Source: Paulownia fortunei (lineage: Eukaryota; Streptophyta; Magnoliopsida; Lamiales; Paulowniaceae). From it: 64,000 nucleotides of DNA. Below are positions 12,885 to 25,895 of the stretch, piece after piece. A program made the translations under genes and the position numbers. Position 1 is the stretch's first letter. Each line of letters opens with the position of its first letter. Location of the stretch: contig CM033113.1 in assembly GCA_019321725.1 (NCBI GenBank), positions 13,454,001 to 13,518,000 of the forward strand, written 5' to 3'. The notes beneath the pieces were generated by a model. It saw only the letters and a list, made by a program, of their open reading frames with translations, did no database searches and was not told where the DNA came from.

Positions 12885-12897
12885 TGGTATAAGAGCC
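12885..12897 (+). other. Primer-binding site of Y element C
   Basis: TGGTATAAGAGCC differs by one base from the usual TGGTATCAGAGCC initiator-Met site and directly follows the LTR. Confidence 0.9.
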
Positions 12898-14440
12898 TAT
12901 GTTGTTAATACATGATGGATACCCACCGCTTTACCCACTACTTTTTTTATAAAAAATTATGCATTTTAAATTGTCCTTAATGTGTGATGAAATATTTTAT
13001 GTATGGTTTAATTGGAGCCAGGGCGTGATCGAAAAAAGTTCTAAAGTGTCGCATCACTAACCACCCAGCACTGTGGCATAATTGTTGGATGCAGTGAGGC
13101 TATTAGGTCTGGTACTAGATTCGATTTTTCTCAAATTTTCAAAATTTTAAAATCCATTTCAGAATTAAATTATTAATTTTGAATGAATAAACATTGTTTT
13201 ATTTGGAAATTTGAAATTATGAATCCCAATTTTAAAACTAGAACATGAAAGGAATAGTAAATTACATGATTTTTATTATTATAATTAAACATGTTGTGAA
13301 TGGATCATCATAGGAGCTATGACCAATGCAATTGAATTTATTTTTAGGTTTTCAGGTTTTAATTAAAATGAGTCCTGTGAGTCTCTCTCTATTTTTCTCA
13401 ATGTATTTTCTATATCTCTCCTGTATACATGCCCGTGGGCTTGATCCAAGGAATGTTATAAGACAGTAATTGTAATTAGTGAGGTTTTGTATTTGTATTT
13501 TTGGTAGATAATACAAGAAAAAGGAGCAAGATGGAGAAACGAGAAAGAAGACCCATGTGTGCATGGGATGCATATATGTAATAGGTAGGAATATTATCAT
13601 TTTAATTATCACCGTAAATTAACTATTGATCCACTTTGGCTCGAGTAGATTGTATAGGAATAAAAGTCCCATGATTAGTTAGGTAGTATGTATGAGATGC
13701 AAGTTATGAATGTTTAATATTTTTTTTCTTATGATTCTCTATCTTACTTGCAATTATTAGGATAATAATATAAAACAGGATAATCAGAAGATGAGACCTT
13801 ACATATGAAACAAACCAATGTGTTTCCCTTACTTGAATTAAAATTCAAGTTCAAAAACCTTAGATGTTAAACTTTAAAGGTTTTTATCAAACATAAATGG
13901 GCAATATTGAGCAAGGCCCAAATGTTCATGCTTTCCATTAAAAAGTAGTGACATGTGATAAGCTGCTGAGCTTAGTGTATTGGCTACGAGTCGTGAGATG
14001 TGCTAAGTAAGGAGTGTTGTGATCACCACTTAGCGTAGTGTTGCCCATGGAGTGGGGCTTCTAAATGTTGGCCAGGAGTCATGGAACATTTAGGGGTTTC
14101 ACATATATGGATGTTTTGATGGGTTGCATTTGACATTGATTACCATATGGGCTCATATTATTGGTACATATAGATTGCATAGTGATGTAATTGGCAATGT
14201 GTTGCCTACTTTTTGCCTTTGTCATATGGGTTCATATTATTGGGGTGAATGACAAAGTCAATTTGGTTTTAAGCCCACTAGAAAATTGGATTTCCTAAAG
14301 TTCCATCATGAGGGTGATGAAATTCGAATAAAATAGTGGGAGATATTTATTATAAAAGAGCTTATTGTAAATGAATATTTAAATTGAGTGAATGCTTATT
14401 TTATTGCTTCGTATTATTATTTAGAAATAATGGTTAAAAT
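12898..14440 (+). mobile_element. Y element C leader, non-coding
   Basis: It lies between the primer-binding site and gag. It shares blocks with the minus-strand leaders of the other Y units: 13370 with 28705 inverted, and the stretch near 13971-14060 with 28000-28130 inverted. The minus-strand ORF at 13352-13612 falls in the leader and has no recognisable product. Confidence 0.75.
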
Positions 14441-14880
14441 CCACTTGCATCCATCTTGGATACCAATAAATGAACTGGTCCTAATTTTGTTGATTGGCTA
14501 AGAAACCTTCGAATTCCATTGCAATATGAAAATAGGGCTTACGTCCTCAATGTTGTGCCATCGGCAGAACCTCTAGCGGATGCCACTGAGGAGGAGCTTG
14601 TTAACATCATAAACAAGATAATGATAATGTGCAAGCTAGTTTCTACATATTAGCATCTATGTAGAATGAACTTTAGAGGCAGCATGAGGGTATTGGCACA
14701 GGCTGCCGATATCCTACTTCACCTACAAGAGTTGTATGGTGAGCACATGAGACAAGTATAGTACTTTGTCTCAAAGGAGCTTTTCAAATTTCGTATGACT
14801 TGCAATAGCTTGCAGGTGATGATAAGAAATAAGGAGCTGAGTGAAGGAGAGACAACCCTTTGGCTGGGGAGTGGAGTAAA
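14441..14880 (+). pseudogene. Copia gag remnant (element C)
   Basis: In-frame pieces such as NFVDWLRNLRIPLQYENR, reading across stops and mutated codons, resemble the N-terminal gag block of Ty1-copia elements (an N-x-x-D-W-x-R-N-L pattern). No open frame longer than a few dozen codons remains. The zinc knuckle is not recognisable. The family assignment rests mainly on position between leader and pol. Confidence 0.6.
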
Positions 14881-15570
14881 AGTTATTGCGTTAGCCATAA
14901 GGACTGTCCATTTAGCATTAGGTGGTAAACATAAAATAGTTTTAAATAATTTTCTTTATGTTCCCTAATTAATAAAGAACATTGTCTCTTCATATTTTAT
15001 ATATAGAAGGTTTTAGTGTTTTAATAAAAGATGGAAGTTATTCCATTTACCTTGATTCATTTTTATTATATGTGGGAATATTGACAAATGATTTATACAC
15101 TATTCAACCCCAAAATTCCATGCATATTCAACAAAGTAACAAATGAAAACTTGATAATCAAACCTCGACATATATGTGGCATGCTAGATTAGATCATATC
15201 TCTAAAAAAGAGTTCACAAGATGGCACAACTTCTTGACCTTATGGACATGGAAGAAATGCCAACATGTGATTCTACCTTAAGGGAAAGATGGCCAAATCA
15301 CCATTTATTAGTCAAGTAGAGCAAGCCACTGATATATTGGAATTAATCCACTCAAATATATGTAGACCACTAAGTGTTAGTGCATGAGGGAACTATTCCT
15401 ACTTCATTACTTACTGATGACTATTCTATGTATAGGTATGTGTATGTGTATCTGATAAGATACATGTCTCAAGTGGGAAATAAGTTGGATGCAAAATCCA
15501 TCTTATGTAAGTTTGTGGGATACCCAAATAAATCTATTGGGTACTACTTCTATAACCCCTTAGAATAAAA
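14881..15570 (+). pseudogene. Copia protease/integrase remnant with internal deletion (element C)
   Basis: The segment near 14900-15000 reads LALGGKHKIVLNNFLYVP, the block just before the copia integrase (GAG-pre). The integrase N-terminal zinc-binding His/Cys region follows in broken form near 15190-15290. The ORF at 15374-15568 joins an early integrase piece (TDDYSMYRYVY) directly to KSILCKFVGYPNKSIGYYFY, which belongs to the region after the catalytic core. Most of the DDE core is therefore deleted. Confidence 0.8.
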
Positions 15571-17352
15571 GGTGCTTGTTTTTAGGCATGCCACCTTCTT
15601 AAAGAAGGAGTTTCTATTGAATAGAAAGGATAAGACCATGGAGCTAGAAGAAATTCAAGAGCCACAAATATTTCCATGAGAGACCATAGTGACTGAACCC
15701 TTAATCTCTAACACTTCAAGTACACAACCTCTATGGAGATCTAGAAAGGTCTCGAGGCAGCCTAAAAGTATGGGCTTTTGTTGGAGAACAACAAGGTGGA
15801 TGTTCTTTTGGATATCGATCTAAAGAGATATGATGATGCAATTTTTTACATCAATTTAGGAAAATGGAATGAAGCCATACAATTCAAAATGGACTCTGTG
15901 TACTCTAACAAGGTTTGGGCCTTGGTGATCCCACTAGAGAGAATTATTCCCATTGGCTGCAAATGGCTCTACAAATGAAAGATTGGAGTAGATAGGGAGG
16001 CTGTGACCTATAAGGCTAAACTGGTGGCAAAGGGCTATATTCAAAAATAAGAAATTAATTATGAGAAAACCTTTTCACCAGTTGGAATGCTTAATTTTAT
16101 TCACAAACTGCTAGCCATACTACTAGATATAGCAAAAGGATGTGAAGCCTCAATGGAGAAATTGAGGAAAAGATCTATGTGAAGTAGTTAGAGGGCTTTA
16201 TATCCTAAGGAAGTGAGCTAAAGGTTTTCAAACTCCAGAGATCCATTTATGGACTCACACAAGTATTCCAAAATTAGAACATTCGATTTGACAAGGCAAT
16301 CAAATCGTTTTATTTCCTGAAGAATATGGATGAGCCATGTGTGTACAAGAAGGTTAGTGGGAACGTATTAACATTTTAATTTTATACATTGATGACATTC
16401 TACTCATTAGGAATGACATTGGAGTGTTGCAGTTAACAAAGGATTGGTTGTCCACACAGTTCTCCATGAAAGATTTAGAAGAAACATCCTTTGTATTGAG
16501 GATCAAGATCCATGGAGATAGATCTAGAAGGTTGCTAGGATTATCACAATTAAAGTATACAGGCAAAGTGCTACAAAGGTTTAGCATGGAGGAATCTAAG
16601 AGAGGATATCTACTGATGAGTCCTAGAATTTCTCTTTTAAAGTTTATGTCCCTAAAGACTCTGGAGAAAAGAGAAAAGATGGTTCATGTACCTTTGCATC
16701 CGCCATAAGAAGCGTTATGTATGCAATGCTATGTACAAAGCCTAATGTCTCATATGCTCTGATTGCCACGAGCATATATCAGTCCAATATAGAAAAGCAG
16801 CACTGGATCGCAAACATCCTGAAGTACTTGTGAAGAATTAAGGATGTGTTCTTAATTTATGGCATTAGAAAGTTGAAACTGGAATATTATACTAAATAGT
16901 TTTCAATCAAATGTGGATGATTACAAGTCAATATCCAGATTTATATTCACCAATAGTAGTGTGGTTAGCTGGAAGAGTTTCAAGCAAGAGACAACTATAG
17001 ATTCTAGCACCGAGGTTGAAAACATTGCGGCATGTGATGCTGCAAAAGAAGTTGTTTAGATATAGAACTTCATCCAAGCATAATTCTGTTAGTGGTTGAT
17101 CTAATACCTAGTTTTGCAATAACAACGGGGCTACATTATAAGCAATAGAACTAAGGTCTCATAAAAAATCCAAGCACATTAGGAAGCGATACCATCTGAT
17201 TTGAGAAATTATTGGTAGAGGTGACATTAAAGTGGAGAAGGTTGCTCAGTAGAAAATATAGCAGACTCACTAACTAAACCCCTGGCACAACGAGTGTTTG
17301 ATAGGCATCTTGAGAAAATGGGCCCTGAGTGCATGGGTAATTGGCTCTCGGA
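15571..17352 (+). pseudogene. Copia reverse transcriptase and RNase H remnant (element C)
   Basis: The ORF at 15778-15978 holds the RT start (WNEAIQFKMDS, then IPIGCKWLYK). The YKAKLVAKGYIQ block follows near 16005. The catalytic box reads LYIDDILLI near 16381-16410, in a different frame from its neighbours. A later ORF (16424-16708) matches the connection region (TKDWLSTQFSMKDL). RNase H pieces follow to about 17330, ending near EKMG and a tryptophan-leucine end typical of copia pol. Several frameshifts and stops separate the blocks. Confidence 0.85.
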
Positions 17353-17364
17353 CAAGTGGGAGAT
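17353..17364 (+). other. Polypurine tract of Y element C
   Basis: caagtgggagat directly precedes the 3' LTR start TGCTAAAGTAGTGG. The same tract (aagtgggagat) precedes the Y LTR at 55415. Confidence 0.88.
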
Positions 17365-18838
17365 TGCTAAAGTAGTGGCCATCGAGCTAACTAGTGATCG
17401 CTATTTTACTCTTGTAATAGACTATCTTTTTTGATTAAACATTGATAAAAGGCAATCTTCATCTTAAATTCGTGTTATTAGAATTAGGTGAAATCATATG
17501 ACTATGGAGTATGGTTGCACAGAGAATGGCGATCATAGAACATGTCTCTATTGTTATGATTTAAAACTAGTTCCCAGTTGAGCTCTTTTTGAGACTGGAC
17601 ATTGACTAGCTAATTTAAAACTTGTGCACATGATGCATGCTCAAAAAGAAGGTGCCTCATTCCATAGACACCGGTGTTGTGACACTGGTGCATATATAGG
17701 GGCGTTTATTGGAAAACAAGTTTAATGAATAACCCACCAAAAATTCCCAAGGAAATATGATTGCTAAATGGGAGTTTCCAATAGTTACGATAGTGCATGA
17801 TATAGTCCTTGAGCCCCCATTATAATGTCATTATCGATATGATGTACTTCGATTTATTCTTTGATTGCATAATAATCATAAACAGAATATTTTTAGGTAC
17901 ATCATCTTCATTTAGGGAGATTAGTGAGTAGCCAAGAAAGGATACATCACCTATCTATATTAGTAGGCGAATCTCCTATGATTTCACTTTTACTAATTCT
18001 AAAATCTATGGTCATGGTTGGAATGAGTAATTAGAAAATCGATTTTCTAATTACCATCAATGAGTCAAGATACTAGGAATGTTTTTATAGAATTAAACTG
18101 TTAGGATTTTGACTAATAATCTGCTCCCTAGGCTCAATTAGGAGATTTGTTGACGTAAGGATCGGACTTGCACAATATTCTTAATTGGAAGGTTCGCCAC
18201 CTTCACCTATGTCTAGGTCTTCATGGTGTGTTTCTTAATTCTAGCCATGATTCGTGAGGTTCATGGAATAAATGGGTTAATTCCAAGATGAATAAATAAT
18301 TTGATTAATTAATAAAAAAAATTAATTAATTATTCGACCAAGTCACAAGAGTTGTGAACCCACTACTAGCATTTGCATGAATCTATGGAGTCACACACTC
18401 ACTCAAAGAAGCCTATTTATTATCTTAGATAATCCAAGAGTTTGATTATATTTAATTAATATGATTAATTGTATAGTCTTAACTTCAAATCAAAGACTTA
18501 ACTTATGTCTTTAAATTGTAAGTAAAGACTTGTTATATTTATCCAAGTAAGACCTGGAAAGGGAATGCAAGACTTATCTTTCTAATCTAAGATGGTCTCG
18601 GATTCCTATCATTAGATTGATGATAGGTGTGGATATGACTTAGAGGATTAACATATGGGGATCTTGGCGAATTCAACCAGAATTGGGGTTTTGGCATTAG
18701 TGAATTTTTGAAAAGGTTTTAGAGTGTTCTTCATTAATTCAATTTAGGTATAGATTGTTTATCCCTCAAATTTATTTAAGGTATCAATTGTATTTCAATT
18801 ACGCTTCACCCATGTAAATATATGATGCATGTTTTTTA
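17365..18838 (+). mobile_element. Y element C, 3' LTR (truncated and internally deleted)
   Basis: It follows the polypurine tract and matches 10790-12883 along most of its length, for example the gatgtacttcgatttattct block. At least two internal segments present in the 5' LTR are missing, near 18465 and 18620. It ends at gatgcatgttttttaa, lacking the last roughly 50 bases of the LTR. The surrounding unit-E LTR resumes immediately. Confidence 0.82.
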
Positions 18839-19547
18839 AAGTATGATCCTTCCCTCATCTAATCTCCTGATTGAGCCTACGACATGGATCATTTATTAAA
18901 ACCCTAATAGCTCAATAACTATGTATCTATTCCTAGCATCTTGACTCGATGTTGAATAATTAAAAAACCGTCTAAGTTCTACCCAACCTTGGCCAAGGAT
19001 AGTGGAACACATAGGATATTAATCTATTCATCTAGATAGGTGATGGATTTTTTGTTGGTCACTTTTTAACCTCCATATATGAAGATGTTACACCCATGTA
19101 AACCTTTTGTGATTGTCATGCAATTGGTAAATATATCAAAGTGCAACATGTCATGCACAAGGTTACCATGGTATCTCAAGTCTAAGCACTAATTCTTACA
19201 CTATCGTAACAAAATAATTCTCATTCGATATTTCTAATTAGGAATTTCCAAGCAGGGTAGTTTAATATACTTTTTTCCATATAAGCACCCGCATACATAC
19301 ACTATTGTTTCCATACCAATACCCATGGAACGAGGCATCCTCTTTTTGAGTCTGTATCATATGCACAAGTCTTAGTGGGATCATTGATGTCATATTTCAA
19401 TGATCCTTGATTTGGAATATTTTAAGACTATAGTTCATTTTCCACATTCGTTATCATATACAAGACTACAACCCATAGCTATATGTGATCTGAGGACTTC
19501 ATCTAATTCTTATAATGAATTTAAGATGAAGATTGCTTATGAATAAA
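18839..19547 (-). mobile_element. Y LTR of unit E, second part
   Basis: Starting near tatgatccttccctcatcta it continues the alignment broken at 10789 (sister LTR: tctagtccttccatcaacta at 24737). It runs toward the LTR start, losing similarity near 19547, where leader sequence of the next Y unit begins. The last about 60 bases of the LTR start appear deleted. Confidence 0.75.
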
Positions 19548-20508
19548 ATTAAAATGATAAATAGATCCTATCTATTACATGATGCGTTACTCATATATTC
19601 ATGGGCCTTCATTCCTTGCTTTTCTCCAACTTGCTCCTTTTTGTCAAATAAAAAGAAAACCTCACAACCTAATTCTACTCTCATTACAAAAGTTGTGCCT
19701 AACAAAAAACCTTGGAATTTTTTCCTAGGGGAAGTACATAGGTGGGAGGTAGATTTTACATTTGGAGTAAAAATAGAGAAAAGACGAGACACGAAGGCCT
19801 CATTTTAATCAAAAATCCAAAGCAACAAAACCAAGTATTCAGAATGACATAGAATATACATAATAAAATGGTCTAGACTCCATGATCATCCATTCTAGCA
19901 TAAATGCCTAATTTATACATCTCATATCCTAAATTAAAAGCATGTAAATTTTCCCTTTTATATATCGATTTTTTGATTTACGATAAATGATTTTTGGTTT
20001 TTCATAAAAATACCTTTTTATTAATTCTGAAAATAACAATTAATTTAAATGTTGAACAAACTAAAAATCCTATAACAATTACACAAAAAAATGAAAAAAT
20101 AAAAAAAATTATAGAGTGGCGGCACTTTTGGTGTTGCAGCCATTTGAAAAGTTTTTTGATTGTGCCACGAGGCCTACTTCCTATACCACGGTTCCAAAGC
20201 TTCAACAAGCTTTGCACTGCAACCTTCCATTTGAGGAGCGGTGGTGCTTAGAGCATTATCCCCTCCTACTACAGCACTAGTTTCATGACTGCTACGATAA
20301 CAGACTCGAATTTGGCCCATTCTTGATGTCCAAAATCAACTATTTTCTTTTAGTTCTCATTTTTAACATTTAAAATATTTATCCTAATCAAAAAGCATAA
20401 AAAATAATTTTATTGCACTTAAAATACATTATTTGCATAATCATTCATCATATGAAATTCAAGAAATCATGAAAGTATCCGAGTGTCGTAACCTAGGATT
20501 TGATTCAA
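19548..20508 (-). mobile_element. Y-copia leader remnant (unit F) with degraded primer-binding site
   Basis: The block ccttcattccttgcttttct (19605) matches the unit-D leader at 28529. The agacgagac block recurs at 19782. Inverted, it ends in a degraded primer-binding site at 20492-20508 (TTGAATCAAATCCTAGG, compared with TGGTATCAGAGCC). All protein-coding sequence of this unit is gone. ORFs on both strands at 19533-19808 and 19994-20251 fall inside this leader and are not credible genes. Confidence 0.72.
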
Positions 20509-20509
20509 C

Positions 20510-21280
20510 TGTTAGGTTCGCAAAAATACGGGACTAAGCATGCAAAACTTTAAAAATCTTAAACCTGCAATAAACTATTTACAGTATATATTCCTAAATT
20601 TGATGCTATTAATCAAATCACACCTACATATTTTGTTTTATTAAAAAAAGGTTTTCACGATCATACCATTACAAGCACTCTTGCTAGTGTAGGGTGTGAA
20701 GCAACTCGAAATGCTATCTTCATAGGAATCCCAAACTTGATTCAAATCTTAGTCACGCATTACAACTTAATTCACCACAAGAATCTAAATATTTTCCTGT
20801 AATGGTACGATGAGCAAGACCACAATTTAATATCTCTACTAGAAAGTATTAAATTATTATTTCTAACCTAAAATTTAGGAGTGAAACATTGATTCTTAAA
20901 TCACCTAGTGAATAGAAGAATCAAGTTGGTATCAAAAGGGTGGAACCTTTTGATGGATTGAATTATTTCTTCAGTGAAGAAAAAAGACAAAGAAGGGGGA
21001 TGAATTTTTCTTGTTTCCAACCTATAATTTCATCCCCCACCTTGTGCATTTATACACAAGGTAGTTGAATCCTAATAGGATATTATCATATTCCAACATA
21101 TCTCTATCTCTTTCCTTCTTATCTTTATTTCTCTCCATCAAAATTATGAGTGTGCTTCATTTCTTCTAAGACATAAAGTCTTAATTTGTTTCCATCAAAG
21201 ATAAGGAGTCTTTAATTATCCAATTAAAGACTCTTAATGGATTTCTCCTACGAGCCCATTAACTTTAGGCTTGGACCTTA
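20510..21280 (-). mobile_element. Y LTR shared by units F and D, first part
   Basis: It starts tgttaggttcgcaaaaatac, the inverted Y LTR end. It is split at 21281 by a solo X LTR and continues at 24133. It contains the gagcccattaactttaggct block also seen at 10102. Confidence 0.82.
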
Positions 21281-24132
21281 TGTAACACCCCCATTACTAC
21301 ACAACTAGATATCTAGTATAATTTGACATGATAGAACCAGTGTGCATGCATGGGATATTTTTTTTTTGTAACACTTTAAGAAAAGATAAATCACTTCTTA
21401 CATGCACAACCTTGTTTAAAATACTTTCTCACACGTCATGTATATAGCAAGATCAGTATTTATATAAAAGTACAACACCCACAACGACCTAATATTTACA
21501 TACTTATTTACAGTAAAGTTTTAAAAGCGAAATATAGTATTAGTCTAAAAATATAATACAACAAACTCAAAATATAACAAGCCAACAAAATAGCCCAACA
21601 GGTCGTCATCCATGTACACACTCTCTCATACACCTGCAGGAGCTCCAACCGCCACCCAGCCAATAAAAGATGCTTCAAGCATCGCCGTACTCACCTACAA
21701 TGCATAAAAAATATGAGCTAAAATTCAACAAGTAATGATTATGTATGTCAAAGAATAATTCACAATATCAATTTATACATATCAACATCCTATGCCCACA
21801 ATGCAATTTTATGCATCAAAATATTTCTCTCAAAATTATTTCTTTCTTGGGCCCCTGACCAATGCTACTATTCTATATACCGGAAAAGAGCTCTGTACAC
21901 TGGCACAATACAATGGCTAATAATCATATAAGAAAGTAAATCCATGTATACTCATATGCATGAAAATCCACACACGCAAACCTAAAAATCCATACATAAA
22001 ACCATGCAAATCCATGCATGCTTCGGTGCACTAGTAGTGATCAGCAAAATATTTTCCTCTCTCACAATCATGCCTTGCAATGCAAGATTTATCACAATGC
22101 GCATATATGATGCATGCACGTGCCAATGAAAATGCCCATGTATGTATGCTCAATGGAGAGCCCTCTACTATGCACATATGATTTATGATATTACATATAA
22201 TTCACACATCTACTATGTCTATGCATTGTAGTTGCAAATGAATATTTACTTACCTTTCACTTGGTTGGTGGCTTAGTCTAAATTTGTTTATTGTTCTCCT
22301 CCAATCTTAGATGTAAAATAGCCTGTAATATTACCAACATCAAGCACCATTCCCAATTTAACAAGTTGAAAGCATAAAATATCATACTAAGACCTTAAAC
22401 ACTAAGCTATCTAGGTTTTACAAACTAGAACCCAATCTAGTCCCTCCAATACCTTAATTTCTCATCTTAGATACATGTAAACATCATATAATTGAAGTAT
22501 TATAACTCTAATATCATGTACCTAATTGTTAACACTCAATAGCAACATGTCTAGGTTGAAATATGCTAAGTTATCAAATGGGACAGATTCACATTTTCAT
22601 ATCTACTTGCTGTCCAATTTAGTCACATGATAATTTTGACATCCCTAAACATATCCAATCACTCCCAAATTTTTACCACAATTAGATAACATGTATATAA
22701 ATGTAAACATATCATATAATTGATAAAACTCATGGATATAGCTTCCCAAGTTCAGCTCCCTTCACAACATACTGAAACAGATTGTTTTCTTACCGTGACA
22801 GTTTTGCACACTTCATGACATTAATGGTTTTGGCACCCTTACGTATATTCAATCTCTCCCAAATTTTTACCACACTTATATAACATATACAAAGAGACCA
22901 CAAGGTTATATTATTTCCAAAAATAATGGATTTAGCTCCCCTAATTCAGTCTCCTTCACAGCACACCAAAACAGATTTTGCTACTTTAGCAGTTTGAGTG
23001 TTTCTCCAATATCATTCTCTATTTCAATTTATAACCCATTAAAATTTATTCCAATACTCTTAACTCATATATAAACATTTATATGATGATAATTACAGGT
23101 TTTATTCAACATACCATACACTTTTGAATCCTAAAACACAAGAATACAATAAGGTGACAATTTCTAGCACAAGTGTTTTCTATCAAATATTTCCAACCAC
23201 AAACCCTTTCTTTATGCATCAAAGCCTATCTAATAACATCATAACACATTTATAAATAATATTAAAAGCTTAATAAGCCAATAAACCTCAAAATAGATTT
23301 GAAAGCCATGCCAAACCCGTAGGTTAAGCTCACCTTGCACAGTTTTCTACTTGAACTTGGTTATTTCTACTTCCCTTTGCTTGTTTTGCCTCCTTTTTTG
23401 GTTGGAATCACTTAGGACCTATTTAGAGAGATTTTTACATGTATTTAGAAGCCAAAATGGTTTAGAATAAGGTTCAAGTCATGGTTGTTAGCTTAAGAGT
23501 GAAGAATAGGTTGAGGTGCTAGCTTGATAAGTCTAAGCATGAGGTGGCAAAGTTTGAGGTGGCATGTAATGGTATAATCTGATTTTCTCCCTTATCTTGC
23601 AGCCCTAATCTTGTGTGTCTCACATATTCTTATTTGGTTGCAACCTATCTTCATCACCATTTATTTTCGTAGCTAATTCCTATGTCCGTTCATTAGGTTC
23701 TCCACTCGAAAATCATCGATTCTTGCCCGATTGATAAGTTTGTGCACCGAAAGTGTTACAAGCCTATGAACCTAGTTATATAACATTTAAATTATAGTAT
23801 TGTATGTTTAGTTATCCCAATTTTATGATTTAAATATACATATAATATTAAAATTCATGATCGAACCGACTCCCTCTCTATAAATTTTCGGTGACACCTT
23901 TCGAACTCCTAAGGTTACCACATGTAACCTAGCATTATTCACTATATTGATACCTAAATTTCTTCTTATCTCAATATAAAATCAACCACTTAGGTTAGGG
24001 GATTCGATAATCAATACCGTGCGAGAGCTTCAAAATTAAGTTTAATGGTTAATAACGCAATATAAAATGAATTATATGATGTCATACTAATGCAAATAGT
24101 ACATAATTAACATGTAATGCTCGGGTATCACA
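21281..24132 (-). mobile_element. Solo X LTR (2852 bp), minus orientation
   Basis: Plus-strand ends are tgtaacacccccattactac and gctcgggtatcaca, i.e. TGTGATACCCGAGC...GTTACA when inverted, like the solo LTR at 29127. It is flanked by cctta (21276-21280) and actta (24133-24137), a 5-base target duplication with one mismatch. No internal region is attached, so it is a solo LTR left by recombination. It carries the CACGTG/CATGCA composite at 22111-22122. Confidence 0.9.
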
Positions 24133-25895
24133 ACTTAATTGATCTCCATCAATTATTTCAAGCCTAGTTTGATTAATTGATCCAACAATTAATTAAATAG
24201 TTCCACATGGCCACCTAATCAAATTAGGCCCAATTTAAATAATCCTATTATTTAAATTGGTTAAATTAATTTAACCCTTTAAATTAGTTTAAAGCTTATC
24301 AATTAATTGATCTAATCAAATAAATGATATACTCTCAAAGAGTCCCTAATCTTTATTAAGTCTAATTAAATAATTCTATTATTTAATTGGATGAATGATT
24401 TTAACTCTTTAAATTAATTCTAGCTCTAAATTTATTAATCTCCATTAATTAACTTGATCCAACTTTTTGGATATTATTCTCAATAGAATTGATACATCTT
24501 ATTTTGTATGTGACCCATTAGGTTTACAACTAAGCTAGTAGTGGGCTTGTAACTATTGCAACTTAATGAATTAATTAATATTTTAATTAATTAATTCATC
24601 TTAAAATTAACTCCTCAATTCCAAGAACCTCACAAGTTAAGGAAAGCACCAATGCATCTTGACTAACCTAGTTTTAGGTGAATTAGCAAGCAAACTTATT
24701 TATGTTACGAGTACCATGCAAGTCTAGTCCTTCCATCAACTAATCTTCCGATTAAGTCTAGGGCATGGGTTATTAGTTAAACCCATAATTGACTTAATAA
24801 CTATGATTCCATTCCTAGTCAATAGACTAGTGATGAATTATTAGAAAACTCTCATCTAATATTCATCCTACTTTGGCCAAAGACTTATAAGTTAAGGACC
24901 ATGGAATGTGTAGGAGATTCACCTATTCTATAAGAATCTTTTGTTGGCCACTCATTAACCTTCATACACAAAGATTATACACCCAATGTAATCCCCTTGT
25001 GATTATCATGCAATCGGAAAATATATCAAAGCGTGTGATGTCATGCTCAAGGCTACCATGGTGCCATAAGTCAAAGGACTGATTCATACACTATTAAAGC
25101 TGGAAATTTTTTATCTGATTAACAATATTTCCAATTGAGAATTTTCCATGGGCCTATTCGGTGTACATGTTTCCCAATAACCACCCACATACGAGCACTA
25201 ATGTCACCATGCCGATGCCTATGGAATTGACATCTTTCTTTCAAGCTAGCATCATGTGTGAGAGTGTGGCAGGCTTATTGATGTCTCATCTCAATAAACC
25301 CTCTACTCAAAACTATTTTAAGACCAAAGCTATACAGGTATATTCCATGATTGTCATCATATGTGCAACCATCCTCATAGTTATGTATGGTCTAGAGACT
25401 TTATCAAATTGCTTAAGTTCAAATAAAGAAAAATTGCCAATTTGTTAATATACTTAGAATATGATTGTCTATTCACTAGAGTATAGAAGTGACCATTAAT
25501 TAGCACATCGGGAACTAATCTAACAGTTTAGTATACTCATTCCCTAACGAGCACCCGCATATATGCACTAGTATCCCCATATTGATACCTGTGGAGCAAG
25601 ATATCCTTCTTTTGAGCATGCATCATGTGCACGAGTCCTATGGGTTATCGATGTCCCACCTCAATGAACCCTTAATTTAGAACTAGTTTAAGATTAAATC
25701 CATAAAGGCATATTCCATTACCTCTATTATATGCACGACCAAGCCCTAAAGCTAAGTATGATTTAGGGACTTTATCTAATTAACTTAATGTAACTAAAAA
25801 TAATAAAAATCCTAATTTTATTAATATATTTTGAAAAAAGATTGTCTATTACAAGAGTATACAAGCGATCAATAATTAGCACGCAGGGCACTATT
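24133..25895 (-). mobile_element. Y LTR shared by units F and D, second part, with terminal duplication
   Basis: It continues the LTR from 21280 and reaches an LTR start signal at 25505-25526 (aactaatctaaca, the inverse of TGTTAG). The next about 370 bases repeat 25160-25526 (caccc.cat block at 25183 and 25553), ending near 25895 beside copia coding sequence. The ORF at 25161-25448 is inside the LTR and is not supported. Confidence 0.75.

Noticed and set aside
19533..20251. Overlapping ORFs on both strands near 19.5-20.2 kb
   Set aside because: They fall in the non-coding copia leader, and the other leaders do not keep these frames.
25161..25448. ORF of 95 codons with a membrane-like segment
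   Set aside because: Lies in a Y LTR; the frame is not kept in the duplicated copy at 25530-25895 or in other Y LTRs.
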